A stretch of DNA of 64,000 nucleotides from Lachnospiraceae bacterium AB2028 (GCA_000621425.1 JHYJ01000003.1:1-64000); one strand, 5' to 3'; counted from the first letter of the stretch, positions 36,716-45,186 are shown. Numbers and translations are program-made. The notes: generated from the sequence alone by a model not told the origin.

Positions 36716-38161
36716 TTATGATTCTAATGGTTGCAGCTCGGACAAGTGTTTGAGCTCCCAACATTCGGCGGTAGGGCGAAGCTCTGCGATCTTCGCTTCT
36801 ATCTTCTGCAGCCAGCCGTTTCGAAACAGTTCACATGTGTATTCGTCGGGTGCGAGAATGTCACCGGGGTGACACATTAGACCGGCAGCACGACAGCCGC
36901 CAAGACAAAGCTTACGATATTCACAGTTTCTACACTTCTCATTATGCTCAAGTACTGTGCCGGAACGGGTATTTATAAGCTCCATGTACTTTGATTCTGT
37001 CAGGCAATTCTTAAGGCCCAGCTCCTGGATCAGCGGATAATCCGCCTGAAACTCATCATCATTGGAAATCGGCATGCAGGTCAGAGCCCTGCCTTCTGCG
37101 GAAATGTACATGGATGTGCGTGCGTGTGCACACATACATGTATTTTCAGGATTTTTCGATACATGAACGACGGGGATACTATATACGTCCGGTTCCCGTC
37201 CATCCGCAGCAAAAAAGCCGCCCAGCATCAGATGCATATTCGGCAGATCGTTGTAATAATCCTCAAGATAGTTTAAATAGATTTCAAATGTCTCGTCATC
37301 ACTCAGACCACGCTTCCCCGCATAACCACCTTCGTGCCAGGCTCCCGTATCACTTACCGGATTAGTCTTAAGGCTGCGGCAGCCCACAGAAGCCAGGTAG
37401 TTTATACTGTCACGCAGAGTATGTGCATTCTCCTTCCATAAGCACATCTCAGCACCGGTTGGGAAACCATTGTCTCTGCATAGCTCAAATGCATGGCGTA
37501 CTGCCTTTTCAGCACCGTTAATACCCCGGAGCCAGTCGTGATAGCCCACGCCGTCGAAACTCATATTAAATTCGGGATACAGACCTCGCTGCTTGAATCT
37601 CTCCAGAAGACCTTCGTTCACAAGCAAACCATTGGAATAGATCTGGCTGATGTATACGCCCCGCTCGCTCAGAGCATCTACGATTTCCCAGAAATCGGAT
37701 CGCACCAAGGGCTCTCCGCCGGTGATCGAACACGATAACACCCCCGCATTGCCAAGCTCTTCTGTGATCTTCATCACATCATCGTGACTCAATTCTCCGT
37801 ATCTGCTATCCGCAGCAGAGAGATAACAGTGCTTGCATTTGCAGTTGCATCTGCCGGTAACAGACCAATGGGCAGACTCCATAAAACGGTTTTCGTATCG
37901 ATGATAGCGCTGGCGTTCTGACAGACCCTTACCTGCGGTACAGGTCTCTATGTAGCCCTTTTCTTCCAGGTCTTTGATGCTGTCATGCACTTCTTGCGAG
38001 ATCAGCGGAAGATCAAGATCCACAGAGCCGTCACAGAGAGTGAGAGCATCAAACATCGTCTTATCAACAAAATGTGCCTTATGCGTCTCACTGTCAACAA
38101 TAGCATATGGTAGCAGTTTCCAGCCTCTTAAATTGTACTTTTCTTTTAATCGGTAATACAC
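36716..38161 (-). CDS. RRE-radical SAM-SPASM peptide maturase
   Basis: 481 residues from GTG with GAGGAAAATAA upstream. Residues 1-75 resemble a PqqD-like RiPP recognition element. The radical SAM cluster motif is Cys105-x3-Cys109-x2-Cys112 (CNCKCKHC), with SITGGEP and SNGLLV further on. The SPASM region holds CMCAHARTSMYIS, CRNCEYRKLCLGGCRAAG and a late EYTCELF. The enzyme should bind the leader of the Nif11-type peptides just upstream and install a radical-made crosslink or epimer. It is 173 bases after precursor A, separated by a terminator-like hairpin. The type of modification cannot be told. Confidence 0.9.
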   Translation of the reverse strand: MYYRLKEKYNLRGWKLLPYAIVDSETHKAHFVDKTMFDALTLCDGSVDLDLPLISQEVHDSIKDLEEKGYIETCTAGKGLSERQRYHRYENRFMESAHWSVTGRCNCKCKHCYLSAADSRYGELSHDDVMKITEELGNAGVLSCSITGGEPLVRSDFWEIVDALSERGVYISQIYSNGLLVNEGLLERFKQRGLYPEFNMSFDGVGYHDWLRGINGAEKAVRHAFELCRDNGFPTGAEMCLWKENAHTLRDSINYLASVGCRSLKTNPVSDTGAWHEGGYAGKRGLSDDETFEIYLNYLEDYYNDLPNMHLMLGGFFAADGREPDVYSIPVVHVSKNPENTCMCAHARTSMYISAEGRALTCMPISNDDEFQADYPLIQELGLKNCLTESKYMELINTRSGTVLEHNEKCRNCEYRKLCLGGCRAAGLMCHPGDILAPDEYTCELFRNGWLQKIEAKIAELRPTAECWELKHLSELQPLES

Positions 38162-38185
38162 TTATTTTCCTCAACAAAAGAGAGT

Positions 38186-38220
38186 AAAAGCACGTCGCCC
38201 GGGTGAGCGGCGTGCTTTTT
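38186..38220 (-). terminator. Attenuator-like terminator between precursor A and maturase
   Basis: Minus strand: GCACGCCGC (38208-38216 region) pairs with GCGACGTGC (38190-38198), with A-run before and TTTTA after. Partial read-through would give more precursor than enzyme. Confidence 0.6.
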
Positions 38221-38334
38221 CATAGAAATCCCTATACAAAGGATGCCGTCAGGAGTTTCCCTCCTTAGAACAGCTAACATTCAGGTCTATTTAGGAAACG
38301 CTTACTCAGAAAAAAAGTATAATTTCCTCGTAAA

Positions 38335-38586
38335 TCACCAAACAGACCCGTTACTACAGTGGCCTATGAAACCGCTACCTCCCGCAACCTGATCAAGTTC
38401 ATCATCAGATAACACCGCTCCATGTGTCTCCTTAAAATCCTCAGTAGTAAGGGTAAATCCATACTCTTTTGCGATCTCAATTGCCTTCTCCGTGGCAGTA
38501 TCTTTGTCGGTCAGGGCCTCAAGCTTTGTTTTCAGTTCCTCATTTTTGCTTGCTTCCTCAAGGAATTTCTTCAGATTCTCGTTCAT
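38335..38586 (-). CDS. Nif11-type RiPP precursor peptide A
   Basis: 83 residues with a perfect AGGAGG ribosome site. A charged, helical Nif11/NHLP-like leader (MNENLKKFLEEASKNEELKT, then AIEIAKEYGFTLTTEDF) ends in LSDDELDQVAGG, the double-glycine cleavage site for the C39 peptidase transporter. The predicted core is only 13 residues, SGFIGHCSNGSVW, with one cysteine. The leader is nearly identical to precursor B; the cores are unrelated. Confidence 0.92.
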   Translation of the reverse strand: MNENLKKFLEEASKNEELKTKLEALTDKDTATEKAIEIAKEYGFTLTTEDFKETHGAVLSDDELDQVAGGSGFIGHCSNGSVW

Positions 38587-38642
38587 GTGTTTTCCTCCTT
38601 TTTTACCATTTACAAGATGCTGAGAGTTTTTGTTTCAAGCAA

Positions 38643-38686
38643 TTGATGCCTACATAATATTATAGGCATCAATCCGGAAAATTCAA
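38643..38686 (-). promoter_or_regulatory. Precursor A promoter with overlapping dyad
   Basis: Minus strand: TTGAAT (38681-38686), 16 bases, TATAAT (38659-38664). The -10 lies inside the perfect dyad TTGATGCCTA (38643-38652)/TAGGCATCAA (38663-38672). Confidence 0.7.
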
Positions 38687-38696
38687 CGGGATTTAT

Positions 38697-38729
38697 GAAA
38701 AAAATCCCCCGATCATATGACCGGGGGAT
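38697..38729 (-). terminator. Terminator after the truncated maturase copy
   Basis: Minus strand: ATCCCCC (38722-38728 complement) pairs with GGGGGAT (38704-38710), followed by TTTTTTT. It shields precursor A from upstream transcription. Confidence 0.85.
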
Positions 38730-38787
38730 CTCCATTTGCCCTGTGTTTCGTTTTCAGACTGCTTTGAAAGCCATTTGGCTGATGGGG
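38716..38787. repeat. 73-bp repeat, copy 2
   Basis: Homologous to 36601-36673. It links the terminator at 38697-38729 to the integrase N-terminal fragment. Confidence 0.85.
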
Positions 38788-38895
38788 GTTTCTCCAGTTC
38801 CCGAAGTGACAGGCAGGGCTTCTTTCCTTTCGGCTGCGGATCGGTCGGTTCAAGTCGCCAGCTGTATAAGAACTTGGGTTTCCCGTTCACCTGAT
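38788..38895 (-). pseudogene. Tn916-type integrase, N-terminal fragment
   Basis: The minus-strand frame reads YQVNGKPKFLYSWRLEPTD, then KGKKPCLSLRELEK, closely matching the arm-binding domain of Tn916 integrase (GxPxFVYSWKLVxTDxxPxGKxxCLSLREKEK). About 36 residues remain. It is fused at its 5' side to a truncated maturase gene and at its 3' side to the 73-bp repeat. Confidence 0.8.
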
Positions 38896-39086
38896 ACTTG
38901 GATGCTGTCACGCACAGCCCGGTGAATCAGCGGAAGATTGAAATCTACAGAACCGTCACAGAGAGTGAGCGCATCAAACTTCGTCTTATCAAGCCAGTGA
39001 ACCCGATGCATCTTGCTGTCAACAACCGCATACGGCAGCAGCTCCCAGCCTCTCAGACAGTAGTCATCCTTTAATCGGTAGTACAT
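38896..39086 (-). pseudogene. Truncated second copy of the radical SAM maturase
   Basis: The first 63 or so residues (MYYRLKDDYCLRGWELLPYA to AVRDSI) match the N-terminal RRE of the intact maturase, about 70 percent identical by eye. Homology stops near 38896 at the join with the integrase fragment. No radical SAM domain remains. The frame continues for about 15 residues and could express a free RRE-like peptide, since the start and ribosome site survive. Confidence 0.85.
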
Positions 39087-39173
39087 ATTTTTCCTTCAAC
39101 AATACAGATTGCAGCCGTCTATAAAAGGACTTATCACCCATTCCACCCTGACCGCAGGGGAAGTGAGGAGGAT

Positions 39174-39449
39174 CTAGCCTACTCTTCCAGAGAAAATACA
39201 CATATTAGGGGGAATATAACCCCCAAAGCCACATTCTGCTCCACCTGCAACCTGATCAAGTTCATCATCAGATATCACCGCTCCATGTGTCTCCTTAAAA
39301 TCCTCAGCGGTAAGGGTAAAACCATACTCTTTTGCGATCTCGATTGCCTTCTCCGTGGCAGTATCTTTGTCGGTCAGGGCCGCAAGCTTTGTTTTCAGTT
39401 CCTCATTTTTGCTTGCTTCCTCAAGGAATTTCTTCAGATTCTCGTTCAT
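39174..39449 (-). CDS. Nif11-type RiPP precursor peptide B
   Basis: 91 residues with a perfect AGGAGG site. The leader differs from precursor A at only a few positions and ends ISDDELDQVAGG. The predicted core is 21 residues: AECGFGGYIPP followed by NMCIFSGRVG, with two cysteines and two aromatic residues. It is followed by the truncated maturase copy, so its product probably relies on the intact enzyme encoded 1 kb away. Confidence 0.92.
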   Translation of the reverse strand: MNENLKKFLEEASKNEELKTKLAALTDKDTATEKAIEIAKEYGFTLTAEDFKETHGAVISDDELDQVAGGAECGFGGYIPPNMCIFSGRVG

Positions 39450-39505
39450 GTGTTTTCCTCCTTTTTTACCATTTACAAGATGCTGAGAGTTTTTGTTTCA
39501 AGCAA

Positions 39506-39549
39506 TTGATTCCTACATAATATTATACGCATCAATCCGGAAAATTCAA
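39506..39549 (-). promoter_or_regulatory. Precursor B promoter with overlapping dyad
   Basis: Minus strand: TTGAAT (39544-39549), 16 bases, TATAAT (39522-39527). The dyad TTGATTCCTA/TACGCATCAA (39506-39535) is the precursor A dyad with two mismatches. Confidence 0.65.
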
Positions 39550-39612
39550 CAGGATTTATGAAAAAGGCAGCGTAAACTTGGAGTCGGAAAACGAATAATA
39601 GGGATTCCCTCG

Positions 39613-40473
39613 TTATTTTTTATCCCAGAGTTCTTCTTTTGTATCCTCAAGCTTTATTGCAAGTTCATATGGTAACCATGATGTATCTTTACCTGCGATC
39701 TCTGAAAAACGATCAAGTACACAGCAAATCCTTTCGGTCAGAGGCGCATCAACGACTGTATAGTTCTCAAGACGTCCGCCGGTATATATATTTCCGTCTA
39801 TCCCAAGGAACATCTTTTCCATATCGGCGTTATACTTTCCAAACGCTGCCACGATCCCTACCGCATCAGCCACGAGCTCATCCCATATGGCATCCTTTTT
39901 ATCGGGATACAGGTTTCTGCATATAAAATGCGTACACTCGTGGTATTTCCTGATCTTATGCGAAAGAATGATCCATTCCTCATCAGAAACGCCCATCATT
40001 TGCGCCGGTATTGCGCTATACGGGCCTACAGAAAGCACTATCAGTGCATCCTTAAAGTTGCGCCTTTCCGATGTAAATCTCCTGAACTCTTCATCATATT
40101 CGGATCCCGAAAATCCCTCCATATGCTGCTCGATCTTCCGCCGGTTGATGACCCCGTTAATAATGGATGCGCCCTGCGTATCGGGGATATCCGTTTCCTC
40201 ACAGCGGTTAGCCATGATACGAAGGAAAGTCACAAAATCCTCGCGTTTTGAAAGCGTTATGACCGTTACGGCTCCTGCCGGTGTCTCTTCCGTAGTCATA
40301 CTGTCTTCATTACTTTTGATAAAGTGGGAAAGATTTCTTGCTTCCGGCTCATTTCCTCTTTCAACGATATCAAGGTACTTTTCCTTCCCGCCGGGTCCGG
40401 GGGATACAAATAACTGCCTGTATGTATCGGCAAGAGTTTCTATAACCGCTCTGCCGTGAATATACTTCCTCAA
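39613..40473 (-). CDS. Unrecognised HExxH protein, putative zinc metallopeptidase
   Basis: 286 residues; start TTG at 40473, 10 bases after GGAG, as no in-frame ATG precedes it. His178-Glu-Cys-Thr-His182 (HECTH) fits the HExxH zinc motif, and DELVADAVGIVAA (198-210) supplies a glutamate (199) where gluzincins place the third ligand. No signal peptide or membrane segment is seen, so it should act in the cytoplasm. I do not recognise the family. It lies 17 bases after the second ABC transporter gene and before the precursors, so a role in precursor or product processing is inferred, not shown. Confidence 0.7.
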   Translation of the reverse strand: MRKYIHGRAVIETLADTYRQLFVSPGPGGKEKYLDIVERGNEPEARNLSHFIKSNEDSMTTEETPAGAVTVITLSKREDFVTFLRIMANRCEETDIPDTQGASIINGVINRRKIEQHMEGFSGSEYDEEFRRFTSERRNFKDALIVLSVGPYSAIPAQMMGVSDEEWIILSHKIRKYHECTHFICRNLYPDKKDAIWDELVADAVGIVAAFGKYNADMEKMFLGIDGNIYTGGRLENYTVVDAPLTERICCVLDRFSEIAGKDTSWLPYELAIKLEDTKEELWDKK

Positions 40474-40490
40474 ATGGTCTTTTCTCCGGC

Positions 40491-42686
40491 TTATCCATTC
40501 TTACGCTCCACCTGCTGGCGCGACACGAGTTCGGCAAAGAAACCGTTCCCGGCGATCAGCTCGTCATAGGTTCCGTCTTCCACGATCTTTCCTTTATCAA
40601 GAACGATGATCCTGTCACAGTTCTTTATTGTGGACAGTCTGTGTGCTATCACGATCCTTGTACACTTGAGGCCATCGAGTGAATCAGATACCTGCTTCTG
40701 CGTTATATTGTCAAGTGCACTTGTTGCCTCATCAAACATTAAGATCTTCGGCTTCGGGGCGATGGCACGTGCTATCATAAGGCGCTGTTTCTGTCCACCC
40801 GATATGCCGCCACTGCCTTCTCCTATGATAGTGAACATATTCATCGGCATCTGCCTGATATCTTCGGCTACACCTGCCATTTCAGCCGCTTCCCAGGCAT
40901 CATCAAGTGTCAGCTGCGGGGCGGAGATGACAATGTTCGAATATATATCTCCCATAAAAAGCGACATGTTCTGCATGACGATTCCGATCTTGGACCTTAA
41001 GGACTTCAGATCGATCCTGTTAAGGTCCCGCCCGTCATAATAGACCGCACCCTTCTGCGGCTTCTCAAACCCGAGCATAACGCGCATAAGCGTACTCTTG
41101 CCGCATCCGCTCTTACCCGTTATCGCCACATACTGTCCCGGCTTTATCCTAAGGCTAAGATCATCGAGCACCGGAGGCATGTCCTCACTGTAGCGGAATG
41201 TAACATTATTAAGTTCAATACCGCCGGAGAGCTTTTCTATCACCGGTTTGTCCTCGGCTATCTCGGGTGCCGTCTCGATCACCGGTCGAAGCAGTTCAAA
41301 TGTCGGTACTATCCTTGCCGCGGGCTCTATCATCGGAACGAGCGTCTTAATTGCCCCGCATACGATTGCAAAAGCAGCGTTGAACGCATAGTACTGGGCA
41401 ACATCCACATGAGTTTTTATCGCTTGATAATATATGATGATCGTCCCTGTAAGGGATATCGCCGTTATGATCGCCGGGAATACCTTCACGAACATCGGCG
41501 GATCATACATATACTTTGACTGCGTGGCATATGCATTAGCCCACTTGGAAAATGCGCGACGCTCGGCACCGGAGAGCTTGATTTTCTCGATACCGGAGAT
41601 AAGCGAATAGGACAGTCCACTCTCTTTTGCGACAAGCTCCATCTGCGTCATGTTTAACCTTGATCTTATGACAAGGGCAGCGACCAGCGTTATCATCTGA
41701 AGCGCTGCCACAAGAAAAGCAGGGGCCGCAAGTGCAGGTGCGAACGATCTTATCTGGAAGATATAGAGGAACGAGAACAGCGCAGTCGTAAAACATGTCA
41801 TGACCATGTTAAGTATCTCGTATATGAGGATACTCATGTTGCTGACGCGTTGTGCAAGATCACCCGAAGTGTATTTTGTAAAGAATGAACTCGGAAGCGT
41901 CAGGATCCTCATCATCGTTGCTGACTCGATGCTTAGCTTTAACTTCTGCGTCAGCCTGTGAAGGAACAGTCCCTGTATCGTTCCGAACAGAAGGCTTGAA
42001 AGCGATGCACATATGAGAAATACCGCTATCGCAATAAATGCGGATACACTCCTCATTGCCACGATATCCGTGAACAGCAGCCTGTTTATCCATGGGATCA
42101 GCATTCCGACACAGGTCGCGATAAGCGCAAAACCGAAGTAGCCACATACACCGCCCCTGTCAAGGTTAGAGAAGATGTATCCGTACAGATCCTTCATAGT
42201 CATCGCTCTTGTAGGGAATGCTTTATAAAAAGCAAATGCCTCGCCGCTGAAGAGCTTTTCCGAAGCTGCTGTGACCTTTGTCATCATACCCGTTTCCGGA
42301 TCTGCATATTTATAGGCGTTTGCCCCTGCAGGGATAAGTGCTACAGGCTTGCCGTCATCAGCAAAGGTTGTCAGCATAGCACCCGAAGCGTCTTTTCTCC
42401 AACCCTCGCGAAGTACTACCTGCCTTGTCATGACGCCATAAGGACGAAGAAGATACTCAAGAACTTCCTCGATTGACTGCAGTCTTTCGGGAACTTCCCT
42501 GACCTTTATGTGATAGTATTTAAGGATCGATCCTATTGCATCCGTTGCCTGTTCTCGTTCATTCTGCAGTGCGGCAGACAATTTCAGCCCCATGACTGAA
42601 CCCGCGATCTTAAGGCACGAATCCTCAAATGCTTCTATATCGTTTTGTTTACGAAGCTCTATCTGCTCCTCGAACCAGCTTGCCAT
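40491..42686 (-). CDS. NHLM-type ABC exporter without peptidase domain
   Basis: 731 residues; the ATG at 42686 (MASWFEEQ) is preferred to an upstream TTG because GGGAG lies five bases before it. The N-terminal 165 residues are soluble, followed by six membrane segments (about 175-440) and an ATPase domain with Walker A GKSGCGKSTL, signature SGGQKQR and Walker B ILMFDEATSALD. This architecture fits the second ABC protein of nitrile-hydratase-leader microcin (NHLM) systems. It starts 18 bases after the C39-ABC gene. Confidence 0.9.
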   Translation of the reverse strand: MASWFEEQIELRKQNDIEAFEDSCLKIAGSVMGLKLSAALQNEREQATDAIGSILKYYHIKVREVPERLQSIEEVLEYLLRPYGVMTRQVVLREGWRKDASGAMLTTFADDGKPVALIPAGANAYKYADPETGMMTKVTAASEKLFSGEAFAFYKAFPTRAMTMKDLYGYIFSNLDRGGVCGYFGFALIATCVGMLIPWINRLLFTDIVAMRSVSAFIAIAVFLICASLSSLLFGTIQGLFLHRLTQKLKLSIESATMMRILTLPSSFFTKYTSGDLAQRVSNMSILIYEILNMVMTCFTTALFSFLYIFQIRSFAPALAAPAFLVAALQMITLVAALVIRSRLNMTQMELVAKESGLSYSLISGIEKIKLSGAERRAFSKWANAYATQSKYMYDPPMFVKVFPAIITAISLTGTIIIYYQAIKTHVDVAQYYAFNAAFAIVCGAIKTLVPMIEPAARIVPTFELLRPVIETAPEIAEDKPVIEKLSGGIELNNVTFRYSEDMPPVLDDLSLRIKPGQYVAITGKSGCGKSTLMRVMLGFEKPQKGAVYYDGRDLNRIDLKSLRSKIGIVMQNMSLFMGDIYSNIVISAPQLTLDDAWEAAEMAGVAEDIRQMPMNMFTIIGEGSGGISGGQKQRLMIARAIAPKPKILMFDEATSALDNITQKQVSDSLDGLKCTRIVIAHRLSTIKNCDRIIVLDKGKIVEDGTYDELIAGNGFFAELVSRQQVERKNG

Positions 42687-42704
42687 CTTATCTCCCAAAT
42701 GTCT

Positions 42705-44903
42705 CTATTCGCTTGTCAAAAGCTTCGCGTAAAGGCCATCCATAGCTATGAGTTCGTCATGTGTCCCGCGCTCACTGATCTTACCTTTATCAAGCACTAT
42801 TATCTCGTCACAGTCTCTTATCGTTGAGAGCCTGTGTGCCACGACTATCGTTGTGATACCTCTTTCTTTTATTGATGAGACGACATCATACTCCGTCTGA
42901 GCATCAAGTGCGCTTGTGGCCTCATCCATTATCATGATCGTCGGATCCTGCGCAAGGACACGTGCTATCTCGATCCTCTGACGTTGTCCTCCCGAAAAAT
43001 CAAGTCCGCCATCACGAATCTTATACGAGTAGCCTCCGTCCCTCTTCATGATATCATCATGAACATGTGCGTCCCTTGCCGCAAGTATCATCGCGAAATC
43101 CTCGATGGAGTTGTCCCACATTTTGATATTGTTCGCTATAGTATCCTCGAACAGTATGATGTCCTGATTTACAACCGCCACAGAGCTTGTAAACAGGTCC
43201 CTGTCTATCTCGCCCACCGGTTTGCCGTCAAACAGGATCTCTCCCTCCCACGGACGGTACAGGCCTGATATAAGGCGCGAAAGTGTACTCTTCCCGCATC
43301 CGCTCCCGCCTACGAAAGCAACGCTCTTTCCTATCTCGAGTGTAAGGTTAAAGTTCTCGATAAGCGGCGGTGAAAGCTTCGAATAACCGAATGTCACATT
43401 CTTAAGCTCGAGCTTACCTGACAATTTGTTCGAAAAAGTTTTTTCCTCACCGTCCGAAGAATCGGCATGCTCAAGTACCGCATCTTTCGGATATTCCATG
43501 ACATCATCGATACGTTCCATCTGCGTACGCATTTCCTGAAGACCCTGACCCGCTTCTATGAGTGATTGCGCCGGCAGCAGGAACTGCACAAGAAATCCCT
43601 GAAATGCGAGTACCATACCAGATGTGAACTCGCCCTTTATTATAAGGTAAACTCCCATAAGGAGCACGATATCGTTAACAAGTTCCATGACGATCACAGG
43701 TACATTTCCGAGTCTTGCATCTATCCCGGCAAACTTAACGCGCTGGCTGTTAACGCTCGCCTCATATCCGGACCATTTGGTAAAGAATCCGTTCTCGGCA
43801 CCGCTTGATTTGATAGTCTCTATCATCTCTATGCCTGATACTGTCTGTGAATACAGCTTACTTTCGTCGCGCATCATGACACGGGTGATATTGTTCCTTT
43901 TTGCGCTGACAAAATATGCCACAAAAACATTCACCGCTATGGCAACGATGCCTATCGCCGTCATCGCAACCGAATACGACAGCATCACACCGAGGTAAAA
44001 GATCAACATCGCTGTATTTATAACAAGGGGAGCAAATGTATTGACAAGAATACTTGCTATGTTTGCGTTGGCCTGACGTCTTTGTTCTATATCACCTGCC
44101 ATACGCTGTGAAAAAAAACTCATGGGAAGTTGCAGGACATGCCAGAAATATGCAGCATTTCCGACAGCGGCAAACTTACCGCTTATCCGGAATGAATAAA
44201 GCGCAGTGATCCATGCCGCAACGATCTGTACAATGGTAAGTATTATAAGCGCGGCCATAAAGCCGCCGACAAGTGAAGGATTTCTTCCGGGAACCAGTTC
44301 ATCCATGAAGAACCTGGAAAAACCTGCCAAAGCAATGGCACATATTGATGTGACTGACGTTGTTATCGCAACAAATGCGGTTGCCGATCCGGCTCCGATC
44401 ATGCGCTTTTTAGCAAATGCGATCATGCTCTTGGGTTTTCCGGAGGGCTCATATCCTTCGCCCGGAGTGATGACTACTGTAACACCGGTAAAGGCTTCGT
44501 CAAACTCCTTCTCGGTTATGATGACATCACCCCTTGCGGGGTCGTTGATGTACACCTTCCCTTTTTTGAAGCCGCATAAAACGACAAAATGATTGAATTC
44601 CCAGTGTATGATGCACGGAAATTTGGCCTGTTTTTTAAGCTGCTCCGGTTCGAACCTATATCCTGTGGCATTAAAACCATATGTCCTTGCAGCCCTTGCG
44701 ATGTTTCCGGCCTTGGATCCGTCGCGTGAAACACCACAGTCCTCCCGGACCTGCTCAAGGGGGACCCATTTCCCATAATAAGCCATGACCATGGTAAGGC
44801 TCGCCGCACCGCACTCAAGCGCCTCCATCTGCATAACGACGGGAACCTTTGCTATGCCATTTGTCACCGGCTGTTTAATCCTGTTCTTCTTATTTGATGA
44901 CAT
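42705..44903 (-). CDS. C39-peptidase ABC exporter for leader removal and export
   Basis: 732 residues. The N-terminal C39 peptidase (about 15-150) has the catalytic Cys in MEALECGAASLTMVMAYYG, the His in HFVVLCGF and the Asp in INDPARGD. Six membrane segments follow, then an ATPase with VGGSGCGKSTLSRL, SGGQRQRIEIARVL and IMIMDEATSALD. It should cut the Nif11 leaders after Gly-Gly and export the cores. Its start overlaps the HlyD-like gene by 14 bases. Confidence 0.94.
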   Translation of the reverse strand: MSSNKKNRIKQPVTNGIAKVPVVMQMEALECGAASLTMVMAYYGKWVPLEQVREDCGVSRDGSKAGNIARAARTYGFNATGYRFEPEQLKKQAKFPCIIHWEFNHFVVLCGFKKGKVYINDPARGDVIITEKEFDEAFTGVTVVITPGEGYEPSGKPKSMIAFAKKRMIGAGSATAFVAITTSVTSICAIALAGFSRFFMDELVPGRNPSLVGGFMAALIILTIVQIVAAWITALYSFRISGKFAAVGNAAYFWHVLQLPMSFFSQRMAGDIEQRRQANANIASILVNTFAPLVINTAMLIFYLGVMLSYSVAMTAIGIVAIAVNVFVAYFVSAKRNNITRVMMRDESKLYSQTVSGIEMIETIKSSGAENGFFTKWSGYEASVNSQRVKFAGIDARLGNVPVIVMELVNDIVLLMGVYLIIKGEFTSGMVLAFQGFLVQFLLPAQSLIEAGQGLQEMRTQMERIDDVMEYPKDAVLEHADSSDGEEKTFSNKLSGKLELKNVTFGYSKLSPPLIENFNLTLEIGKSVAFVGGSGCGKSTLSRLISGLYRPWEGEILFDGKPVGEIDRDLFTSSVAVVNQDIILFEDTIANNIKMWDNSIEDFAMILAARDAHVHDDIMKRDGGYSYKIRDGGLDFSGGQRQRIEIARVLAQDPTIMIMDEATSALDAQTEYDVVSSIKERGITTIVVAHRLSTIRDCDEIIVLDKGKISERGTHDELIAMDGLYAKLLTSE

Positions 44904-45114
44904 AACTTATCGGTGCCACTTCCTTTACTCCGTTTTCAGTATTGACCTGTATCTTTCCGAACACGGCCCAGAAAAAAGTCCCAGCGATAAGAAGCAGCGT
45001 TGCAAACAGTATCATCCACACAGAAGGGGTGGTCACTTTGATATAGTCGTCAAGCTGCTCGGGGGATGTAACTCTTTCAAGGCTTTTTTTACGAAATATC
45101 GATTTTTCTGCCAT
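44890..45114 (-). CDS. Very short NHLM HlyD-like protein
   Basis: 74 residues with an AAAGGA ribosome site. The start SIFRKKSLERVTSPEQLDDYIKVTTP matches the N-terminus of NHLM secretion (HlyD) proteins, followed by one membrane segment (about 32-52). The coiled-coil hairpin and barrel of normal members (about 250 residues) are absent, ending instead in a 22-residue outer tail. No frame continues it. It is either a minimal accessory subunit or a truncated gene kept for translational coupling to the transporter. Confidence 0.75.
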   Translation of the reverse strand: MAEKSIFRKKSLERVTSPEQLDDYIKVTTPSVWMILFATLLLIAGTFFWAVFGKIQVNTENGVKEVAPISYVIK

Positions 45115-45140
45115 ATATTAAGGATCCTTTCGTATGATGA

Positions 45141-45186
45141 AAAACTAAAAAGCGCATCCACCGGATCAGACTCCACGTGGATATGC
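45141..45186 (-). terminator. Attenuator-like hairpin in the RiPP transporter leader
   Basis: Minus strand: GCATATCCAC (45177-45186) pairs with GTGGATGC (45154-45161), followed by CTTTTTAGTTTTTC. It lies between the promoter and the first gene. Confidence 0.65.

Noticed and set aside
38693-38911. 72-residue minus-strand gene
   Set aside because: It is a chance fusion of the integrase N-terminal fragment, the 73-bp repeat and a terminator.
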